A model generated the notes under the pieces. That model saw nothing but the letters and a program-made list of their open reading frames with translations, searched no databases and was not told the origin of the DNA. From Vermamoeba vermiformis (taxonomy: Eukaryota > Tubulinea > Echinamoebida), in contig JBEWZL010000012.1 in NCBI GenBank assembly GCA_045837725.1, positions 149,421 to 213,420 on the forward strand: DNA of 64,000 bases, read 5' to 3'. Below are positions 1 through 11,545 of the stretch, in pieces. The position numbers and the translations under genes were made by a program. Numbering within the stretch: position 1 is the first letter of the stretch; the number at the start of each line of letters is the position of its first letter.

Positions 1-474
1 TTTTGTCAAGACACTGGATTTCGTGAGCAAGTCTCGTGCGTTGTGATAGACACTAAGAGATTAAACAATATGCCCATTGGACAGCCTATTATCGCGGGCA
101 AAGAAAGTTTGGACCACATGGTGCGCATCCACTATCAATCGTGTTCTATTGCTGCCGAGCAAGCAAAAACATTCATTTCATTCGAAGTAAGTCTGAAAAA
201 TAGGTTCTATATTAATATAATAACAATACGACCCCAAAAATATTCATTAGTATCGATCATTCTACGTCAGATCTGATTTTACTAGATCTCGCGTACTTCT
301 AGATTTGTTATTAGACATTCTTTGTTCTTCCTATTACTAACACTTAATGCACCTTATTAGTTTGTCATGATGATCATCATGGGCGGTGCGTTGTACATGG
401 TCGTCAGTCGCAAGCGCAGCATTCAACGCCGAGCCGCTGAAGATCTGCAAAAACGATCCGAAGACATTGTGTAA
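1..474 (+). CDS. C-terminal part of a single-pass membrane protein (5' end outside window)
   Basis: Two exons are visible: 1-186, ending in phase 0 at a GTAAGT donor, and 361-474, ending in TAA. The first exon reads as an extracellular-type stretch with several cysteines. The second begins with a hydrophobic run (MMIIMGGALYMVV) followed by a short basic cytosolic tail (SRKRSIQRRAAEDLQ) of about 25 residues, so this looks like the transmembrane helix and tail of a type I membrane protein. The intron (187-360) has a CTAAC-type branch point near its end. AATAAA-like signals follow at about 600-630. The family cannot be named from this fragment. Confidence 0.7.
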
Positions 475-700
475 CAAGACTAGGACACTAATAACTATGA
501 TGCCCATCGAAATGAAGCACTAACGCGTGATACAATTACATGTAAGCTCAATGAACAGTTGGCAGGTGCATTGAAGTGTCTAATGTAAATTAACTTGTAA
601 ATAAATCAAAAATTTTCCTGTAAATAAATTTGATAATTTTTTTGGCTATTAACGCCGCTAGTTGTATTTCCATTTGATGCACTAGTACATTTATTATTCA

Positions 701-1490
701 TTACCAGTATGAACTCGTCCGTTGTTTCTTGATATATTCCACGAGTACTGCACGCTGTCGACACAGCCACTCAACTGCCTCTTGCGTACTCAAAATTGAA
801 TAGGAACTCAATCGCTTAGCGCCTTCCCATTCCCAGCCATACGCGTGTGCTCGGTGTGGTGAGTGCTTCGTTAAAAAAAGGTTCTTGCGCGGACACCAAA
901 TGAGTGAATCAGAAGCTATATATTATAAGGATTGTTATTCAATTGGCTTGTCGGATCCAAAATGAGACTCACAACCGGAAGGGAACACAGTGACAGGATA
1001 CTCCTTGCAACGACGACAAGCCCGCTTAAGATTACTCGACACTATGTGTACTGGGAAATGATAGCGTGCGAAGTGTTCGGTTAGACGTAGTTTTAGCTGT
1101 GTTGGATCTTGTTCTGCCAAAATAATAGCAGCAATATCCGATTTAAAGGTATTAAAAGACGTGCCTATAATTATAAGGAATATATTAATTAATTAACAAA
1201 GAATATCGACTGAACAGACATCGGAATTTAATTTTTGACATTTTCTAAAAATTGTATTTTAGGGAGCGAAGATCCAGTGATGATTGGTACTTACGGGTTA
1301 TTCGATGTTTAAATAAATATTTTACATTTAAATATGCGCCGTAGAATTTCTTATTTACGAGAGCAACTCGCCATAGATCCCAATCGACAGTGATATTTGG
1401 TTTGAATAGCGTTATTACGTGTAATATAAGCTCTATAGGCAAATCATTTAACGAAGCCATTAATTGATTGTGTTCGCACAAACTTTGCAA
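701..1490 (-). CDS. F-box protein with a C-terminal Cys-rich region
   Basis: Spliced as complement(701..915, 976..1164, 1295..1490), 600 nt and 199 aa with all phases consistent. The N-terminus holds a canonical F-box (LNDLPIELILHVITLF at about residues 14-30, then W..... LVNKKFY), the motif that binds Skp1 in SCF ubiquitin ligases. The middle has a CxxC pair (ACRRCKEYPV). The last exon adds WCPRKN, several His residues and a W-rich segment (AYGWEWEGAKR), which may complete a zinc-binding ribbon. Donor 2 is the less common GTTGTG; without that splice the protein would stop 20 codons later and lose its well-formed third exon. The start could be Met1 or the internal Met11 just before the F-box. 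The substrate is unknown. Confidence 0.75.
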
Positions 1491-1585
1491 CTATTTTTCA
1501 GATTCGTTTTGTTTTGTCTTAGACATTTTACTTTGGCCTAAAAGGGAGGCAATAAGCTCCCATAACAGTAATAATTAGAGTAATA

Positions 1586-3238
1586 TTAATCTATAGAGAC
1601 AGTAATTTCAGCAATGCCAATCACACTGTCAGCTGCACCGTAGAAGCCAATGAAAGTATTCAAATAGCCTGGCTTCTTTCTCCAGCCTTCCAAGAACACG
1701 ACATTAGGTGTAAGACCTAAATAAGGAGCTGATCCTTTCTCCCAAGCCAATTCTGGGGACAATAAAGGTACATCAGATCGAGCCAAAACTTTAGTCGGAT
1801 CCTGCAAGAAAAATTCATTAGAAAGGAGGTATTACGGGTCAGATAGTATAGAACGTACATCCTTATCTAAGACGACCCATCCGACGTTATATTCGTATTG
1901 ATAGCCTGGCTTTTTGCTTGGGAAGCAGCATCTAGCTGAATTGTAAATGAAGAGATAATTGCCGTCGGACAAAGTTAATGGCAAAGGACCTGCTTCAACA
2001 AGCGTAGAGTCGAAGGAGTCATTGCGCACTTCAATTAAGAAGCCTGGTTGCAAGGTCCAAGTCAACAAATCCGTCGAAGTTGCGATCTGAAGGCCAGGAA
2101 CTATTCGTAGGTGTAAAGATGATATTAATATATTTGATATGCTTATATTTACCAAGAGTAGAGTCGCCAAAGAACATGTAGTGAGGTCCAGGCTTGCCAT
2201 CTCGGATCAACATGGCGCCAGACTTAGACCAGCCAAGTTGAGGGAATACTGGGCCGTGTCTCTTCCACGAATTTCTATCAGTGGGCTTTTTGCTCGTCGC
2301 GAGTGCAAGGCTGCATATTTAAGCGAGTATTAGTATTTTAAAATCGAAATCGCTAATCGCATCTGCCTTACCGAGAGATGACAGTATTGTTATTCGGGTA
2401 CGATTGTACAGCTGAGTATAAGAGATAGTATGTTTGATCCTGCATATATTTAAACGGTTAATTAAGGTGTTTTGGCAGTTGGATTTTTCGATCGGATCCA
2501 ACATGCAAAGAAATTTCGGCTACCAATTCGAAAACAAGGATAAAAATATTACTTACAGCTTGTCTATATACTATACGAGGGTCTTCAGTACCATATTCAT
2601 CGCTTTCTGATTCGGGAGCAAAAACAACACTCTCGGGAGTGATCTCGCTGAAAGTGAAGTTGTGATCGTTCCAATGGCGATCTAATTTACTAAAATAATA
2701 TTACATTAGCTTTGTAAAAAATATCGAGCAGTTTTTCGAGGTTTTTCGAGATCTGATTCAACAAAGAGCGCGAACATTTTACGATTAAAAAAAGATATTT
2801 TCTTAATTTGCAATCACATTTTTGACTTACGTCCATGCGAGGACTGAAGGAGTAGTGTCATATGGATCATTTGGGCTCTTTAAATTTTGGCATCTAACCA
2901 ACAAACCGCCTTCTCCATCCTACGAAATTCGATAAATTACATAAATTGGTAAAATAATAGCGATAAGTACCCTTTGTGGAACCCAAGCAGCATTGTAGTT
3001 ATATACAAATGAAGATTGACCCTTTTGGCTAGAGAAAATAATTAGATGCGTTTTTGATAATAATTATCGCAGCACAAGCTCGTATAATTTAACGAAATTA
3101 TACCATAAAATAATAAATATAATACCTGCTAAGCACGGGAATGTGGTTGTTAATTACACGTGCCTTAACTGTATAGGCATCCACGACGCTCAAACAAAAA
3201 ATGCTTGCAATAACAGCAACGAGGATTAAACACTTCAT
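1586..3238 (-). CDS. Secreted glycoside hydrolase / phosphorylase of GH130-GH43 beta-propeller type
   Basis: Eight exons, complement(1586..1801, 1859..2100, 2153..2310, 2372..2439, 2557..2689, 2831..2919, 2971..3028, 3126..3238), total 1077 nt and 358 aa. The first exon encodes a signal peptide (MKCLILVAVIASIFCLSVVDA). The body carries landmarks of five-bladed propeller glycosidases: PSVLAWTKLDRHWNDHNF, the EDPR segment in GTEDPRIVY, YYLLYSAV, GAMLIRDGKPGPHYMFFGD, YNVGWVVLDKDDPTKVLARS and FYGAADSVIGIAEI near the C-terminus. GH130 enzymes act on beta-mannosides, often by phosphorolysis; the substrate here is inferred only at family level. Length fits a single-domain enzyme. One donor is GTACGT; an in-frame stop two codons farther on shows that this splice is needed. 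Secretion fits digestion of bacterial or algal glycans. Confidence 0.85.
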
Positions 3239-3475
3239 AATGTGCTCTGATACACTCGACAAAAGACAACAATGAATAGGAACACGAAGATTCTGCCGTA
3301 TTGAGGACACGTCAGGTTGAATTTTATGTCCGGAGTGAATTGCTCAGTCCCGATCTGGACTCACATTTAGCGAAAACTTTAACCGCCTTAAATGCTATAC
3401 TATCAACCTATAGTTTATTGAAAAGACAAACAATGAAAATATGAACAAGTGAGCCAAGTGTCAATTTGACAGGCG

Positions 3476-4684
3476 TTAAAACAAAGCAGCGACAGCCAAC
3501 ACGGCAGCGGATCCAGCTGACAAAGCAACAGCACCGCTGACAGTGTTGCCATCAGGGGAGGTACGACCAGCATCGGTGTCAAGGCTGATGGACGTGTTGC
3601 ATTCCCCGACCTTGCCGTTAACAGCCACTGCCAGACCGCCATTGAATGCCTGATTGAAGTCAGTCAAGCACGACAGAATTTGAATCTGAGTCAGCGAGCA
3701 CAGAGCAGCAGACAAGCCCTTAGACGTGCAGCTGTCAGCACAGCCTCCAATGATGCATTGAGCTGCTTGGATCGTTTGACCAATCGTGTAACCTGCGCAC
3801 ACATTGGCTTGGGCCGTGAAGCACAAGTCCACGAGCTTCTTGTTGCACGATGAAAAGTCCTCGTCACAGCTGTCAAAGCCGACGTTCAATTGAGCAGCGA
3901 TGAGTTGAGCTGACAGAGCACCGCGGACTTCAGAGAAAGCCAAGCCAGAGAGGAGGCCGCCGAGGTCAACAGAGAGGGCAATGTTGGGCAACAAATTGCG
4001 AATGGCGAGGGCAGTGGTCAAGTTGAGGTAGCTGCAGCCAGGCAAGCCAATCACTAGTCCAAGGTCGAAGCACGTGTCAAAGTGATAGTCGCGATAACAG
4101 GCAGCGTTGACACCATCGCAATCACCTTGCCATCCCTCCTTAGTAAAGGTGCGGTACTGGCAGCTCGTGGGAGGTTGAACGGGAGCAGCAACGGGAGCAA
4201 TAACAGCGACTGGCGTGCCAACAGGAACACAATCTGAGCGTCAACAGTGTTAGCTCGAGCGTCAATACAAAGTTTCAAATGACACGTTGACGCGTACCTT
4301 TCGAAGGCGGATTGGTCGGGACGAAGCCATTGCGGCACTGGCACCCGCAGCAGCCAACACCGCCGTCACATTGTTCACTGCCCACGACAATCTTATCACC
4401 ACACACTAGCCAAAGAATCAATACATAGAAAATAAGACAGTATCTTTAGTCTTACCAGGCTCGCAGTTGTTTGAGATCGGGAAAGTAGATCTCCAACCAG
4501 GCAAACACAGACAGTCATCATATTGACAGCCAATAGCGCCTTTAGCACATTGGAACAAGCCAGGATCACACCCTAATATAGTAAGTATTAGAATTGTAAG
4601 GTGGCGCTAAAGTTAGTTGTGCGTACATCCGTAAGCAAGCGAGATCAAGCAGGCCGAAATAACAATGATAGTCGTACGCATCAT
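3476..4684 (-). CDS. Secreted cysteine-rich protein, possibly GPI-anchored
   Basis: Four exons, complement(3476..4233, 4298..4405, 4456..4572, 4627..4684), 1041 nt and 346 aa, phases consistent. The first exon is a signal peptide (MMRTTIIVISACLISLAYG). Residues of about 20-100 form two short Cys-rich modules (CDPGLFQCAKGAIGCQYDDC and CDGGVGCCGCQCRNGFVP), then a Pro/Val linker and a larger domain with many spaced Cys pairs (CDEDFSSCNKK, CIIGGCADSC). The C-terminus is a Ser/Gly/Ala stretch ending in a hydrophobic tail (GSAAVLAVAALF), a typical GPI-attachment signal. No family was recognised; a cell-surface or extracellular-matrix role is an inference. Start codon: two adjacent ATGs; the upstream one is used here. 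Confidence 0.75.
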
Positions 4685-5029
4685 TAGATATTCAATGAAT
4701 ACGAGTTATTGAAATGAGTTGTAGTTGTTCTTGTTTGGTTGTTGTTGATTGAATTAAAACAATGCAAGCGCATCACTTTCACTTTTATAGCCTCTTAGGC
4801 ACGCTCAAATTTTAAAATTTCAATCGAATTCTGAAACGAACAAACCAGTAATTGAATTCATTATGTAAATTTTGTCTTTAATTTACGAGTTTGAACGGAT
4901 CTCGTACTGACATAAATAGTACCTCGCTGAAATTTCACTTCAACAGAAAAATAATTCGTTTAATTATTCCGAAATCAAACTAAACAATACTATATGCGAT
5001 ATATAACATAAGGCCTTACAATAATGACC
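4685..5029. other. Intergenic, promoter side of the Cys-rich gene and 3' end of family gene A
   Basis: AT-rich spacer. A TATA-like TTTATAG lies about 100 nt upstream of the Cys-rich gene start. No conserved reading frame or RNA gene was seen. Confidence 0.4.
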
Positions 5030-7054
5030 TCAATTCGAGTTCTGTTGGATCACGGCACGGGGCATGAACTTTTCAACGGACGTTTCAATGAGCTGTTGAA
5101 GAGCGGGACGAAGAGCTAAAAAAACAACATTAGGCCTGGTATATATATACATTTAATACTACTTACATTCTATATTATCAATCTCTAGTCTCTCCATGCA
5201 CTTCTGCACGAACTCAGCATTCGTCGAGATCTCGATAACTGGAGCAGAAAGATTATTAAGCACTATATATTATAGTATTATACTTACTGTTAGAAATACT
5301 TTCAGTTAGTTCATCGGTCGCTACTTGAAAGTCCTGTAATTTCTGAAGTCGCATTAGTTGACACGTGTCAAACTTGGATCCGCGTCACTTACCGCCATCT
5401 CTCGCTTTGACACGAGCTCAATCTTACTCTCTTTGAGCTCTTTCAACGAGTCAATGAGTGCATTGACCAGTGTCGAGCCCACGACGATCTGCTTGTCCAC
5501 ATCAAACGCCTCTGAAATGATACAGGAGAAGTTAGATCTAGGTGCCGTTCATGAAAATGAGACTTACTGCAGGATTGATTGTGCTCGATAATAACGAGAA
5601 TGTTTGATATTGTCGAGGCCTCACCAGCGCTAGTGCGAAAGTAGTACCCGATCGGCACATCCGCAACGATCATTTCATCTGCAAGACGCAGATCAGACCT
5701 ATGTGACCGTAACTAGCGTTCCTATATATACCAACCCAGCTCAATGCCAATGCCGTGGTCTCCGTTCCAATTCTTGTTCAAGAGTTGCTCAACAATCTGT
5801 TGTGTGGGTAAGGCAACAATCCCGTCTTGAATGACCTTGACCTGGCAACAAGAATAAGTTAAGACTTAAAGACTAGTAATAGCTATTATATATTACCTCT
5901 ATGAATGGTCTATTAGTAGGGGCGTCGCTATGACAATTGACGAGCACGTGCATGCTATTCTTGCCTTTTTTGCCACACATGCGGTCGATGGTCTTCTCAG
6001 GCCTGTAGTACGCAGTCACATTCGAAGAAATCGTCGAATTGAACGTTCTAGGCTTGTACTCGACGGCTGCATTCAAAGTCACTGCAGGTTGATTGTCTAA
6101 TTGATAGTCGAACGCGATGAATGGATTGAACAACAAGCACTCTTCGAGTACCGGTTCAATCGTGTAGAACTCGCCGTAAACATCACCGCAGAGCTTGAAA
6201 ATAGATAGCGTTAATTTATATATGGCTATTATGATAGAATAGAACGTACGAAAAGGGTAACTGACGAAAGCAGATCCGTCTTTCTCGGCTCCAACGGAGA
6301 TCGAGTTTGCTTGGCTTGCCATACTGAAGTGATGCTCTCTTCGGTAAGAATCCACTCTCGTTGAATACCGCCTATATATGGTTAGTCTAAATATAAAGCA
6401 GAGTCCAATAGCTTACTGCTTTGTTCAGCGGTTTGGATTTGAATCGTTTGATCCAAGGTTGCGAAAGCAGTCTCGTTGGTATTAAAGCTTAATAATTCGG
6501 CCAAGCGATCTGCGTCATCTTGGTACATTTCTGCCGAGGTTGAGACTGTTCAGAAAACGTTAGGTCAGATCGAGGCAGATTTGTAAAGGTCAAAAACAGA
6601 CTTACTTTCGATTTTAAAATATGATGCATAAGTAGAATGAGGCATTCTAGTAAGCTTCATCGATATGGCCGAGGTCTTTTTTGCCTCGCGTCTATCCTGA
6701 CGGCACTTTCGAATTAAGCCAAAGAGAATCTGACAAAAGAGGCATTAATGTAGCCGAGTAGTGACAATTCTAAACAATACTTACTAGTAGTAAAGGACTA
6801 TGATTAGATTTTGCTATCTCGACTTCAACTTTCTTTTTCTGACGCGCAATCTGCTTCTTCTTTTTCGGGATCTTCTCTTTGTTGCTCGGCGGCTCGGTGG
6901 CTATCGCTTCATCCAACGCTTCGTAAGCATTGAGGTCAGGTATATCATACTCAGCTGAAGAAGGCTTGAACCGCTTGGCAGGAGTGCCCTCATCCGCATC
7001 TTTGTAGACGGCTTTCTTTCTCTTCTTCGAAGACTCTGGCACCAATGTCGACAT
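5030..7054 (-). CDS. Unrecognised tandem family, member A (basic N-terminus, C-terminal coiled coil)
   Basis: About ten exons. The first (6785-7054) starts MSTLVPESSKKRKKA and is rich in Lys clusters resembling nuclear localisation signals (AKRFK, KKKKQIARQKKK). Further exons: 6606-6729, 6417-6545, 6250-6371, 5897-6193 and smaller ones down to a TGA at 5030. The protein shares an ordered set of motifs with the next two genes: IAKSNHS then GLIRKC; MHVLVNC followed by RPFIEV; VKVIQDGIVALPTQQIV; DVPIGYYFRTS; and NILVIIEHN. The C-terminus (LIDSLKELKESKIELVSKRE) is predicted coiled coil. One intron has a non-standard GTTGGT donor. I do not recognise the family. No enzyme motif is visible; a nuclear structural or binding role is a guess from the basic N-terminus. 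Confidence 0.7.
5358..5371. promoter_or_regulatory. TTGACACGTGTCAA palindrome in an intron
   Basis: A perfect 14-nt palindrome with an E-box/G-box core (CACGTG), inside an intron of family gene A. Similar sites are at 14841-14852, 18098-18108 and 32626-32637. No function is shown; bHLH or bZIP factors bind such cores in other eukaryotes. Confidence 0.4.
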
Positions 7055-7302
7055 AATGGATCGTTGCTTACAGTAGAAAGGCTTTGAAAACAATTCCTAA
7101 AATTTGGCACTAAAAGGCGTGGCGCGTCGGTCTTAAAATTGAAGAAATTTCCAGCGGGGCAAAACATGCTTTATTTCGCAGCTTTATGTGAAATGAAAGC
7201 TCTACTCTGAGTCCAGCGAACAAATAGTGACCTGATTAGTTCGCTTCAAACAACATCTGAGAAATTAATGAGCTTTTCAAATGGACAAATTGTTCGATCT
7301 AC

Positions 7303-8669
7303 CTAAACTCGAAGCTCGCTGCTCTTGTAGGCCTGATATTGGTAAAAACCGTATCAATACGAGTGATCTTGTATAATCTTGCTTGATTACCTCGTATCGG
7401 ATATTTAACTGCTTAACAGCCGCCAATACGTTCTCCACAATCGTACTGGGAACGATTTTACTTTCATATTCAAATAAGCCTGCGTACGTATTAGTAATCG
7501 ATGTGACGGAGTAAATATAATGGCAACCTTGTGATGAAGAGACCTCAATGAATATGACCAAGTTTTGCAACTGCAGCGGATGTGGTCTGAGTTGAAAACC
7601 GGATATTGCGTCTTCTAGCAATAAATATGTTATAGATTACATTAGACAGTATACTACTTACGTATCGTAAGCGGTTCAGAGCCCTCGATTGGCCACGGTT
7701 CGCTGACTAAGCGAGTGATGAGTGGCGCGGGAATTGATTTGATGACACCATTAACGGCAATGTAGAGCTATAAGAAAGTGCTCTATAAGACATATATCAT
7801 AGTATATTGTTAGGTACCGATCTCACCTCGGCTACGGATGTTGATTTAACAGCCTTGCAGTTCACCAAGACGTGTGTAACGGCAGATCCAGCCTCGAGCA
7901 CGTAATCAAATTCAGATCTGAACTGCAGCCTTAACTTATCGTCTACTGATAATGCCCCGTCTTCGTTGACTATATTGATAATAGGATGGCAACCGATGAC
8001 GTTAAGCTGGGCTACGAATTGAAGCGACGGATGCAGAAGGCAACTTCTCGCGCACATCGTGCTGACTGCGTCCAACTCTTGAGGCAAATCGCCAATGGCC
8101 TGTCAAAGTTATATTTATATCAATACGGATTGAATAACTTACGCAAACTTGCAAGAGAGTGCCTTGCGGCGAGTTCACTATATCCAGATCGATCTGTTGG
8201 ACGAGCTTAGGTCTCCAAACATTTTGTTGTTCCCATTGTAGCACCCAAACGGATTTATCCATCGCTAATTACTGTTAGTAAAACACTTTGAGTACCCTAG
8301 TACTTACCACTAATGGTTTCAAGACAAAATGTACTTAGTTGCAACTCGCAGAAATGCGAAAATGGCCCTCTGGTACTTAATAACTGTCCTAAAGACTCTA
8401 TCTCGTCGAATGAGAATTGTTTTGAAACAAACACTATAAACAGAATATTAATTTTCGAAATATATATTGAATACGTCAATTTGTAACGAACCGCAGACTT
8501 GAAAGTAGGAGGGGTAGTCTTTATGGATGACCTGAGTTGCTTTGACATACATCTCTTGGTTTTGACTACGATAACATTTCCGAAGAAAGCCATTAACGAG
8601 CTACAAACAAGTTCCGTTCAGTTTACATCCGCGCTTAAAGGTATCACTTACTAACGGAACAATGCTCAT
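7303..8669 (-). CDS. Unrecognised tandem family, member B
   Basis: Multi-exon gene ending in TAG at 7303. The conservative start is ATG at 8667-8669 (MSIVPL), followed by an exon reading LVNGFLRKC, which matches GLIRKC in member A and GFIMKC in member C. Later exons contain MDKSVWVLQWEQQNVW, then VTHVLVNCKAVKSTSVAEV, equivalent to MHVLVNC...FIEV in A, and LYIAVNGVIKSIPAPLI. The frame stays open upstream of 8669 (IIIAKNTNHSTDPNQ, matching EIAKSNHS in A). A further possible exon at about 8745-8852 reads INYEGARSTIVHQDFMEKW, so the true N-terminus probably lies farther upstream, but the joining introns are short or have weak donors and I left them out. The C-terminus lacks the coiled-coil tail of A. 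Confidence 0.62.
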
Positions 8670-9195
8670 TTGATTAGGATCTGTACTATGGTTGGTGTTC
8701 TTGGCAATAATAATACTCTTCTATGAGATACAAGAACATGACGACAAAACTTGACTGAGCCAAGGAAATTTCGCTTCCCGCCACTTTTCCATGAAGTCTT
8801 GGTGGACGATTGTAGAACGTGCACCTTCGTAATTTATTACATCCTACCCGATGATATTAGAATTTTTATGCAACTAAAACGTGCGCTCTAACAAAAAAAC
8901 AATAATTAATAATTTATAAATTCTCATTTCACTTATTAAAAGATTCAACTAGTATGAACGATATATAATATAGTAATATTACCTAACTTGAGTATGAAGG
9001 CGCACGATAAATGGGTAGATCCTCAGTTCTTAACTGCTTAAAAGGATTCGCTCCATTTGGATAAAGGCAGCTCGCAGTATTATGAATATTCCTTTAAAGC
9101 TTCATAATCAATTGTTACATAAATATAGATGCATCGTTCAACTGTGGTGTTGCATAAATTGGTCTGAGATCAAAACTGACCCGCGATCAACATTG
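8670..9195. other. Spacer between family members B and C, probably holding 5' exons of B
   Basis: Minus-strand open stretches at about 8690-8852 and 8995-9066 (the latter reading NPFKQLRTEDLPIYRAPSY) look coding in composition and adjoin good acceptor signals. They may be upstream exons of member B. I could not find a splice chain with normal donors that joins them, so they are recorded here only as candidates. Confidence 0.35.
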
Positions 9196-11013
9196 CTAGT
9201 TCGTTCCCAAGCCAAGATAGTCAATACTGACGAAATAAGCGCTCGATGCATCGTAAACGAATGTAGTGTCGCTCATTACCACCTCGCTAGGCACCACTGT
9301 CTTGTCCAGTTCAAATCCACTCACGTAGAAGTCGTGCAATGAGTCTGCCGCTGCGGCCACTTGAGCGTCACAACGTGGCACTGAAACCGCTCTGTATTCC
9401 TCGCCAGCAACACTATCATTTGAATGAAGGCTGTTGTCTGATCTAGAAGCCCCAGGCTCATTTACAGACGGGCCAGACTTGTTCCTGGATCTGAGTGATC
9501 TGACGCGAGGAGCGAAGTCTGGACGCGGATGAAGTTCCGGGTAAGAACTGCGCAACTTCTCAAAGCCTAACGAGACCCATTTGGACAGAACAGAAGGCAA
9601 CTTAGTCACCGGTTCATCGCCAAACGGTCGGGCTAAAAGTGGGATTAACAATCGCTTAGTTACTAGTCTAAGACTACGTACGAGGAATAGACGGCACCCA
9701 CTCGATGATAATCAGCAAGTTCTTGATGCGAGACTCTTGGATTGGTCCGCTCGTGTGGTAGTAAAAGCCCACTGGCACATCATTGGCCTTGTACACGTCA
9801 TCTGAAAATCAGTTAGGAATCAACTTAATATGCATTACACCAATAACCATGACGTACCTATAACGATACTAGTCTCGGGCCAATCAGTCTTCATAAATGC
9901 AGTCAGTGCTTCGAGCGTTGGCTCCACGAAGAAACCGTTCTGCAGCACTTTGAGCTAGAATTTGCTGTTACACCACTTGTCCACAACAATAAATCAGTCC
10001 TTACCTCGATAAAATGTCTCTCGTGTGCGGAAGTAGTTGGATTAACAAGCATATACATTTTGTACTGACGCACTTTCTGTCCCTCCATCACATCCACTAA
10101 CTCCGTCGCGCCATAAAAGTGAAGTAACGATGCTCGTTTATAGGCCTTGCTGGTAATTGGGTAGCCCATATCTGCCGCTCTTAGAGTAGAGGCGAACGAC
10201 ATGGTCGGATCCGTCGCTTTGAACTCAAGATTTATAGAGATGTAAGGCGAGTAAAGCAAGATCTCAGCCAGAACTCCTTGCCACGGGATCAGGTCGGCCT
10301 TGAGGTCGCCTTTGACCTAACATATTAATATTAATATACTGGATAACTAACTATATTTAGTGCTAACTTACAGTAAAGAACAAAACACTCTTGACATCCG
10401 CAGGCTGAATAAGGATAGTTTCTTCCGTCGCTATACGAAGTTGATAGTCATCCGGCGTCATTGTTATTGTTTTAATCTTATGTTCTGACAAAATGAATAA
10501 GAAGATAAACACAAAGCCTTTTTTGGATGGATTACCAGTCCAGATCCGGAGTGTAACGGGCGTGTCCAAAGATGCTCGAACACCCTCGTTAGTAAAGAAT
10601 GATTCGAAGAGCTCCCTAAGAGCCCCTATATAGCCAGAGTCGTCCAGAGCAACATTCGTCATTACTAACCAAATTTAGAATTTCTTTGGATTTGGATCGA
10701 CCTACCTCCGACAACAAAATCCGAACTATCGCGTCGTTCTAATATAGACATATTGATAAGAGGCATGACACACGCATTTTTGGCAAATTCCTTATTACAT
10801 TTCATAATAAAGCCTTTCAAAACCTGCAGACGTTTGGTGTCAATAAAATAATAAGTAAGTACGCTTAATTATTACCTGAAGCATCAGTCGATCATATCTC
10901 GAGAACGTAGTAATCGTTTTAGCGCTCGGTGGCTTGTCTTGTCGTCTCCTATTTTGAAGCCTCTTCGCGAACAATTTGTCGAGAGCTTCGGTGCTAGTCT
11001 CTTGGCGGCTCAT
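9196..11013 (-). CDS. Unrecognised tandem family, member C (long disordered C-terminus)
   Basis: Starts MSRQETSTEALDKLFAKRL at 11013, with a basic N-terminal helix (RLQNRRRQDK), and ends in TAG at 9196. Shared family landmarks occur in the same order as in A and B: VLKGFIMKC, LDTPVTLRIWTG, a segment MYMLVNPTTS then RHFIEV, VLQNGFFVEPTLEAL, DVPVGFYYHTSG and NLLIIIEWVPS. The final exon (about 9196-9634) adds a Ser/Arg-rich, probably disordered tail (SLRSRNKSGPSVNEPG) absent from A and B. An intron at about 9635-9683 separates it from the conserved core. Function unknown. Same-strand, head-to-tail order with A and B indicates old tandem duplication. Confidence 0.7.
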
Positions 11014-11545
11014 ATTGATTATGCACCGTCTTCAACAACTAATACGAAGCAAATAAAAATGAAAGAAATTTGCCTCGAGCCGCTACAAAGAGGCCATATC
11101 TCGTCTTTTTTTTGGTGAGATTTCTGGCGATATGTCCTATGTAATGCGCATACGGTTGCAATGAAATTGTGATAATAATTTAGAATAATAGAACAAAATG
11201 GAATGTCTATAATGCTGGTATTACTCTTGGATGCAGTTAAACAGTTTAATTTTTAAAAAAAAATTACGGAATATTCAAGCCCGGAATAGGAGAGTTTCCC
11301 AAGCCAGTAAAAAAACGTATCAATATAAGTAGTATCTAATTAATATAGAATTCGTTTAAAAGACTCATTAAGACTGTCTAGTTGGATCGGGCTAGTTACC
11401 GTTATGATTGCAAACGCGATTATCAATTCATTCAGTGCAGTTCTATGCCAGAATATCACATCTAGATTTGAACCCGCACTGTGGTGATATTGTAGATTGA
11501 CAGATAATAAGTAAACAAGATATTTTTTGATTGATACGGAACACA
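11014..11545. other. Divergent promoter region between family member C and ADHFE1-like gene
   Basis: About 530 nt of AT-rich sequence shared by two head-to-head genes. Short A and T runs are present (A9 near 11257). No convincing reading frame or RNA gene was seen. Confidence 0.4.

Noticed and set aside
701-934. Ending the F-box gene at the TAA near 935
   Set aside because: A GTTGTG...TAG intron leads into a well-formed third exon to 701 and keeps the total length divisible by three, so the longer model was chosen.
8690-9066. Upstream exons of family member B
   Set aside because: The translation looks coding, but the required donors are weak (GTCAAG or GTTTTG) or follow an in-frame stop. 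Kept as a note, not added to the model.
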